Shown here: piece after piece, positions 12,403-16,550 of the stretch
Layout: every line of letters begins with the position of its first letter
Numbering within the stretch: the first letter of the stretch is position 1
DNA from: an uncultured Austwickia sp.
GTDB lineage: Bacteria; Actinomycetota; Actinomycetes; Actinomycetales; Dermatophilaceae
NCBI GenBank assembly: GCA_934678955.1
Contig: CAKUSI010000049.1
Span: 1-16,550 of the forward strand
Reading direction: 5' to 3'
DNA: 16,550 nucleotides
Made by a program: the position numbers and the translations under genes
The notes under the pieces: generated by a model
The model's database searches: none
The model's input: the letters and a program-made list of their open reading frames with translations, nothing else
Told to the model about the DNA's origin: nothing

Positions 12403-13481
12403 GCCCCGGTGATACACCGGGCCCACGATCGCGCTGGCGCGAGCGCCTCACCGCGCATACACGATCCCTCGTCCTGCTGGCCGTCCTCATCGTGCTGCTG
12501 TTCGCGGGGACGCTGATCCACCCGGCGTACGTCGTGATTCGCCCTGGTCCGGCCATCAACACGTTGGGGGAGCTGGACGGCACCCGCATCGTCGAGGTGA
12601 AGGACGCGCCCACCTTCCCGACGGAAGGGGACCTCGCGTTCACCACGGTCGCCGTGTATGGCGGCCCCGGCCGGGAGCTGACCCTCTGGGACTACCTGCT
12701 CGCGCGGGCGCGGCCGGGTTCCGACATCCGTCCGCGTGACGAGTACTACCCGCCCGATGCCACCCGCGAACAGATCGACCAGCGCAACCACGCGCAGATG
12801 GAGTTCTCCCAGCAGGAGGCGGTCGCGGTGGCCCTGCGGGCCAGCGGCCGCAGCGTCCCGCAGACCGTCACGGTCGGGCAGGTCTCCACCGACGGGCCCT
12901 CGCATGGGCTGCTGCGCGAGGGCGACGTGGTGACGTCGGCGAACGGGACCGCCGTCACGAGCGCCACGCAGCTGCGCGAGACCATCTCGGCCACCCCCGC
13001 GGGCGAGCACGTCGCGCTGATGGTCCGGCGGGACGGCGACTCGGTGCCTGTGCAGGTCAGCCCCACGACCGCGGATGGTCGCCGCCTCATCGGCGTGTAC
13101 CTGCGGATCTCGTACGACTTCCCCGTCCAGATCTCGATCCACGCCGCGGACGTCGGCGGGCCCTCGGCGGGGCTCATGTTCGCCCTCGGCGTGTACGACG
13201 TCCTGACCCCCGGCCCGCTGACCGGCGGGCAGGACATCGCGGGGACCGGCACCATCGACGACGACGGTGCGGTCGGTCCGATCGGGGGCGTGAGGCACAA
13301 GATGGCCGGCGCACGCGACTCGGGCGCGACCTGGTTCCTGTCACCGCAGGCCAACTGCGCAGAGGCGACACCCGGTGTCCCGGGGGGGTTGCGCCTGGTT
13401 CCGGTGGAGACCTTCGACGGCGCCAAGCGCGCCGTCGAAGAGATCGCCGCGGGACGCGGCGAATCGCTGCCACGCTGCTGA
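12399..13481 (+). CDS. membrane-anchored PDZ / Lon-type serine protease (YlbL-like)
   Basis: A 360-aa protein with one N-terminal transmembrane helix (about 23-40), an extracytoplasmic linker, a PDZ domain (about 147-215) and a C-terminal Lon-type S16 protease domain. The Ser-Lys dyad is visible: S256 in GGPSAGLMFALG and K301 in GGVRHKMAGARDSGA, spaced as in Lon. It lacks the AAA+ ATPase of Lon. Family members (B. subtilis YlbL, M. tuberculosis Rv3194c) are envelope proteases of uncertain substrate. The start GTG 12399 overlaps the MoaE stop (GTGA); an in-frame GTG 15 bp earlier is possible but would lie on top of the GAGGAG ribosome site. A PPA1309-like gene follows in the opposite orientation after 41 bp. 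Confidence 0.9.
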   Translation: MSPGDTPGPRSRWRERLTAHTRSLVLLAVLIVLLFAGTLIHPAYVVIRPGPAINTLGELDGTRIVEVKDAPTFPTEGDLAFTTVAVYGGPGRELTLWDYLLARARPGSDIRPRDEYYPPDATREQIDQRNHAQMEFSQQEAVAVALRASGRSVPQTVTVGQVSTDGPSHGLLREGDVVTSANGTAVTSATQLRETISATPAGEHVALMVRRDGDSVPVQVSPTTADGRRLIGVYLRISYDFPVQISIHAADVGGPSAGLMFALGVYDVLTPGPLTGGQDIAGTGTIDDDGAVGPIGGVRHKMAGARDSGATWFLSPQANCAEATPGVPGGLRLVPVETFDGAKRAVEEIAAGRGESLPRC

Positions 13482-13522
13482 CCGTGCCGGCCGGGCTCGT
13501 CGCACCTGACCGAGCGGTCTGA

Positions 13523-14065
13523 TCAGTCGAGCAGGGTCGCGGCCAGCGCGGCGACCAGGTCGGGCGCGATGTCCCGCCCGATCGCGACGCGGTCGTCGGC
13601 GTCGTGCGCGCGTTGGCGCAGCAGGCAGGTGGAGGCCCCGTCGCGGGCGACCGCCACGAAGAGGCGTACGTCCGCACGGTCCGGGTGGTCGGCGAGGGCG
13701 AGCGCGGCCTCGTCCGGGTCGTCGGGCAGATCCTGCTCCGCCTGCGGTGGCAGCACGATGCGTTCCAGCGCGATCGCCACCCCGTCGACGGCCTCCGGCC
13801 AGGACAGCCAGCCGAGGAACTCGTCCAGGGGGTCGGTGGGCGGCAGATCCTCCTGCTCGATCGCGGAGAGGGCGCCGGGGGCGGGATCGAGCAGATGGTC
13901 GGCGAGCGACGGCTCCGCGGCGATCAGCGAGGCTGTCTCCACGAGCGAGAACAACCGCACCGGCTGGTCCCAGCCCGCGGCGGCCACATGGCGCTCGGTC
14001 TGCAGCGCGCACTCGACCAGCGGCGAGTGCGTCACCTGGGGCGGCGGGGTGTCGGAGGCGCTCAC
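13523..14065 (-). CDS. PPA1309 family protein
   Basis: A 180-aa soluble acidic protein of the actinobacterial PPA1309 family (named from a Propionibacterium acnes locus), function unknown. Diagnostic parts are the N-terminal ECALQTERHVAAAGWDQPVRLFSLV, the middle DPLDEFLGWLSWPEAVDGVAIALERIVLP, the acidic PDDPDEA, and the C-terminal RLFVAVARDGASTCLLR with GRDIAPDLVAALAATL. It has no Cys cluster, signal peptide or membrane segment; length is normal. The start is GTG 14065 with AGGA 7 nt upstream on its strand; longer frames add proline/arginine-rich residues without homology. It is divergent from the UPF0182 gene across 188 bp. The two are neighbours in many Micrococcales, as far as I recall. 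Confidence 0.85.
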   Translation of the reverse strand: MSASDTPPPQVTHSPLVECALQTERHVAAAGWDQPVRLFSLVETASLIAAEPSLADHLLDPAPGALSAIEQEDLPPTDPLDEFLGWLSWPEAVDGVAIALERIVLPPQAEQDLPDDPDEAALALADHPDRADVRLFVAVARDGASTCLLRQRAHDADDRVAIGRDIAPDLVAALAATLLD

Positions 14066-14123
14066 CCCCTCATCCTGCACCAGCGGAGGCGCGCCCGACC
14101 CGCGGGCACGGCCCTGAGACAGG

Positions 14124-14142
14124 GCCCGCCGCTGCGGCGGGC
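14124..14142. repeat. 8-bp perfect hairpin in the divergent PPA1309/UPF0182 region
   Basis: GCCCGCCG (14124-14131) pairs with CGGCGGGC (14135-14142) around a CTG triloop. The flanking GGCAC (14105-14109) and GTGCC (14143-14147) could extend it after an internal bulge. It lies between divergent genes, so it is not a simple terminator for either. A weak -10-like TACGGT (14202-14207) for the UPF0182 gene lies downstream of it. Confidence 0.5.
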
Positions 14143-14253
14143 GTGCCGGATCCGTCGGGCGCACCGACGATCACGAAATGGGAATCTCGGCATCGGCTGA
14201 CTACGGTGGACCCAAGGAACCACGCCCGACCGCCAAAGGCAGGGGACAGCGGA

Positions 14254-16550
14254 GTGAGTCAGCAGGTTTGTGACGGCCAGAACGCCACGAGACCCCCGGG
14301 GGAGGACCGCGGGAGGCGTGCCTCGGCCGGCAGGAGGCGGGGTGCTCTCCTGCGCGGCTGGTTCGCCGGCGCAGGCGAGGGTGGGTCCTCGGGAGCTGGT
14401 GCGTCCGGCCCGGGCGGGTCCGGTGGGCCCGGCAACCCAGGAGGCCCCGGCAACCCAGGAGGCACCGGCGGTGCCGGCGGCCCTGGGCGCCCGATGGGCC
14501 CGGGTGGTCCGATGGGCCCCGGTGGCCCGATGGGGCCTGGCGGGCCCGGTGGTCCGGGCCGGGGCGGCCCGCCGTTCGGTGGCTGGGGCGGCCTCGGTGG
14601 GTTCGGTGGCAGGTTCGGACCGCCCGGTGGCGGCCGGCCGTCCGGTCCGGGAAGGGGCGGCCCCCGCGGTATGGGCCCACGGCCCGGCGGTAGGCGCTCC
14701 AAGCCGTCGCCGCTCATGATCGCGATCGTCGTCGTCGCGATCGTGGTCTTCTTGGCATCGCTGTTGTCGTTCGCCTGGACCGAGGTGTTGTGGTTCAACG
14801 CGATCGGCTACAGCTCCGTCTTCTGGACCCAGATCTGGGCGCAGCTCGTGCTCTTCGTAGTAGCGGCCCTCTTCACGGCCGCGGTCGTCGCGTCGAGCCT
14901 GATCATCGCCTACCGCACGCGTCCGGTGTATGCGCCGACCACGGCCGCCGAGCAGGCGCTGGACAAATACAGGGAGCTGCTCGACCCGGTGCGCAAGGGC
15001 GCGGTCATCGGTATCCCGATCGTGTTCGGCCTCTTCGGTGGGCTCGCAGCGGCCAGCCAGTGGAAGACCCTGCTCCTGTGGGTGAACGGCAGCGACTTCG
15101 GTCGCCAGGACCCCACCTTCGGCATGGACGTGGGCTTCTTCGTGTTCGACCTGCCCTGGTATGTGTTCCTCGAGGGCTACGTGACGATGACGCTGATCCT
15201 CGCGCTCATCGCCGCGGTCGTCACCCACTACGTGTACGGCGGCCTGCAGGTCGGCTCCGGCGGCCCCCGCACCTCCCCGGCGGCGCGCATCCACCTCTCG
15301 CTGTTGGCGGCGGCGTTCGTCCTGGTCCGCGCGATCGGGTTCTGGCTGGACCGCTACGAGCTGTCGGTGCAGCCGTCCCGGCTCATCACCGGTCTGCAGT
15401 ACACCGACGCCAACGCGGTGCTGCCGACCAAGCAGATCCTGGCGGCGGCCGCCGTCATCTGCGTGCTCCTCTTCATCTCGACGATCTGGACCCGCAGCTG
15501 GCGGCTGCCGATCCTCGGCGTGATCCTGCTCGTCGTCACCTCGCTCGTGGCCGGCAGCCTCTACCCGGCCGCGGTGCAGAGCCTGCGCGTGCGTCCGAGC
15601 GAGCAGGCCCTGGAAGCGCCGTTCATCCAGCACAACCTGGAGGCGACGCGCGCCGCATACGGGTTGGACGGCATCGACCGGCAGCCCTACGACGCGAAGC
15701 AGACCCCCGAGGCGGGCGACCTGCGCCGCGACGCGGAGACGGCGGCGGCCATCCGCATCGTCGACCCGCTGCTGGTCTCGCCGACGTTCCAGCAGTTGCA
15801 GGGCCTGCGGCAGTACTACGAGTTCCCGCAGCCGCTCGACGTCGACCGCTACACGATCGACGGCCAGGTCCGCGACACGGTCATCGCCGCGCGCGAGCTC
15901 GACATCACCAACACGCCGAGCCGCTCCTGGGTGACCGATCACACGGTCTACACGCACGGCTACGGGATCGTGGCTGCGTACGGGACCCGCAAGGATTCCC
16001 GCGGCGAGCCCGTGTTCTTCGCCAAGGACATCCCGCCGACCGGCGAGCTGGGCACCTTCGAGCCGCGGATCTACTTCGGGGAGAAGACCGACCAGTACTC
16101 GATCGTCGGGACCGAGCCGGGGGCTGCGCCCCGCGAGATGGACTACCAGTCGGACCAGGGCGAGTCCCGCACGACGTTCGACGGCGACGGCGGCGTGAAG
16201 ATGGACAACGTCTTCAAGCGGCTCGCGTACGCGCTGAAGTACCGCGAGTACAACATCCTGCTGTCCTCCGAGGTGGGCAGCTACTCCACGATGCTCGACT
16301 ACCGCACGCCGAAGGAGCGCCTCGAGAAGGTCGCGCCGTGGCTGACGCTCGACGGCAACCCGTACCCGGCGGTCGTCGACGGCCGCGTGCAGTGGATCGT
16401 CGACGCCTACACGACCAGCGCCAGCTACCCGTACAGCCAGCTGCAGTCCATCGACACCGCCACGACGGACGCGCTGACCCAGCGCGGCCGCAGCGTGCAG
16501 GAGATCCGCGCGGGCCAGGTCAACTACATCCGCAACTCGGTGAAGGCGAC
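14254..16550 (+). CDS. UPF0182 family large membrane protein, 3' end beyond window
   Basis: A partial gene with 765 complete codons before the window ends; full UPF0182 proteins are about 950-1000 aa. The N-terminal 150 residues are Gly/Pro/Arg-rich with a collagen-like stretch (about 50-108). They are followed by seven predicted membrane helices (about 154-175, 195-217, 250-270, 305-328, 347-367, 388-412, 418-440) and a large extracytoplasmic domain that continues off the end. Family signatures are visible: [19 protein letters not shown], and [18 protein letters not shown] near 286-303. The function of UPF0182 is unknown; M. tuberculosis Rv3193c is the positional counterpart. The start GTG 14254 has AGGGGA (14241-14246) 7 bp upstream. 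ATG 14716 would remove the whole Gly/Pro-rich part and is less likely, as it cuts directly into the first helix. Confidence 0.9.
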   Translation, partial: MSQQVCDGQNATRPPGEDRGRRASAGRRRGALLRGWFAGAGEGGSSGAGASGPGGSGGPGNPGGPGNPGGTGGAGGPGRPMGPGGPMGPGGPMGPGGPGGPGRGGPPFGGWGGLGGFGGRFGPPGGGRPSGPGRGGPRGMGPRPGGRRSKPSPLMIAIVVVAIVVFLASLLSFAWTEVLWFNAIGYSSVFWTQIWAQLVLFVVAALFTAAVVASSLIIAYRTRPVYAPTTAAEQALDKYRELLDPVRKGAVIGIPIVFGLFGGLAAASQWKTLLLWVNGSDFGRQDPTFGMDVGFFVFDLPWYVFLEGYVTMTLILALIAAVVTHYVYGGLQVGSGGPRTSPAARIHLSLLAAAFVLVRAIGFWLDRYELSVQPSRLITGLQYTDANAVLPTKQILAAAAVICVLLFISTIWTRSWRLPILGVILLVVTSLVAGSLYPAAVQSLRVRPSEQALEAPFIQHNLEATRAAYGLDGIDRQPYDAKQTPEAGDLRRDAETAAAIRIVDPLLVSPTFQQLQGLRQYYEFPQPLDVDRYTIDGQVRDTVIAARELDITNTPSRSWVTDHTVYTHGYGIVAAYGTRKDSRGEPVFFAKDIPPTGELGTFEPRIYFGEKTDQYSIVGTEPGAAPREMDYQSDQGESRTTFDGDGGVKMDNVFKRLAYALKYREYNILLSSEVGSYSTMLDYRTPKERLEKVAPWLTLDGNPYPAVVDGRVQWIVDAYTTSASYPYSQLQSIDTATTDALTQRGRSVQEIRAGQVNYIRNSVKA
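14431..14547 (+). repeat. 18-bp tandem repeats encoding collagen-like Gly-X-Y
   Basis: GGCAACCCAGGAGGC(C/A)CC occurs twice (14431-14448 and 14449-14466). A different 18-bp unit, ATGGGCCCGGGTGGTCCG and variants, occurs three times (14494-14511, 14512-14529, 14530-14547). The encoded peptide is GNPGGP-type then MGPGGP x3, with Gly at least every third residue. The period preserves the UPF0182 reading frame. Confidence 0.9.

Noticed and set aside
14270..14719. Plus-strand frame with [11 protein letters not shown] repeats
   Set aside because: It is out of frame with UPF0182 and arises from the same 18-bp repeats; the Gly-X-Y frame continues directly into the membrane helices.
14062..15957. Long minus-strand open frame opposite the UPF0182 gene
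   Set aside because: The plus strand has a consistent membrane-protein frame with family signatures and a ribosome site; the antisense product is His/Arg/Asp-rich noise.

Overview
The window is a very GC-rich chromosomal segment with GTG starts, leaderless-looking promoters and dense, often overlapping genes. A WhiB7 regulator, a mycoredoxin, a UvrD2-type helicase and a UPF0182 protein together point firmly to an actinomycete. A PPA1309-type protein and a YwiC-like membrane protein suggest the order Micrococcales (for example Dermatophilaceae or Dermacoccaceae-like), but I cannot name a genus. No mobile elements, CRISPR arrays, rRNA or tRNA genes were seen.

Layout, left to right: nudC (+, NADH pyrophosphatase) converges on a mycoredoxin gene (-). 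Divergent from the mycoredoxin is uvrD2 (+), whose C-terminus carries a tetracysteine motif, an HRDC domain and a tail of pentapeptide repeats. A gene-free stretch of about 530 bp follows. It looks like a complete whiB7 control leader: an A-rich promoter, candidate uORFs and an intrinsic terminator just before whiB7 (+). Downstream are a strong 15-bp hairpin, a canonical promoter with a small basic/acidic protein gene, then a DUF2853 gene (-). A minus-strand pair comes next: an E1-like/TOMM-type Cys4 protein followed 10 bp later by an ABC1/UbiB-like kinase. Divergent from these is a YgjP/M48-like metallopeptidase (+), whose 3' end overlaps the YwiC-like gene.

A minus-strand operon runs DUF2342 protein -> NUDIX hydrolase -> YwiC-like membrane protein. 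Its genes are joined by GTGA stop/start overlaps, and the last junction has been tandemly triplicated. Divergent from it is moaE-PDZ/Lon-type protease (+), also GTGA-coupled. A PPA1309-like gene (-) and a UPF0182 membrane protein (+), with a long collagen-like N-terminal region and truncated by the window end, finish the window.

From established knowledge, the order nudC, mycoredoxin, uvrD2, whiB7, ABC1 kinase, E1-like protein, DUF2342, PDZ protease, UPF0182 mirrors the Mycobacterium tuberculosis Rv3199c-Rv3193c block. This is therefore an ancient conserved actinobacterial neighbourhood into which moaE, NUDIX, YwiC, M48 and PPA1309 genes are interspersed. I see no dramatic novel system. The most unusual items are the triplicated termination-reinitiation junction at 9578-9637, the whiB7 attenuator, the repeat-bearing protein tails, and an apparently metal-ligand-depleted DUF2342 protein.
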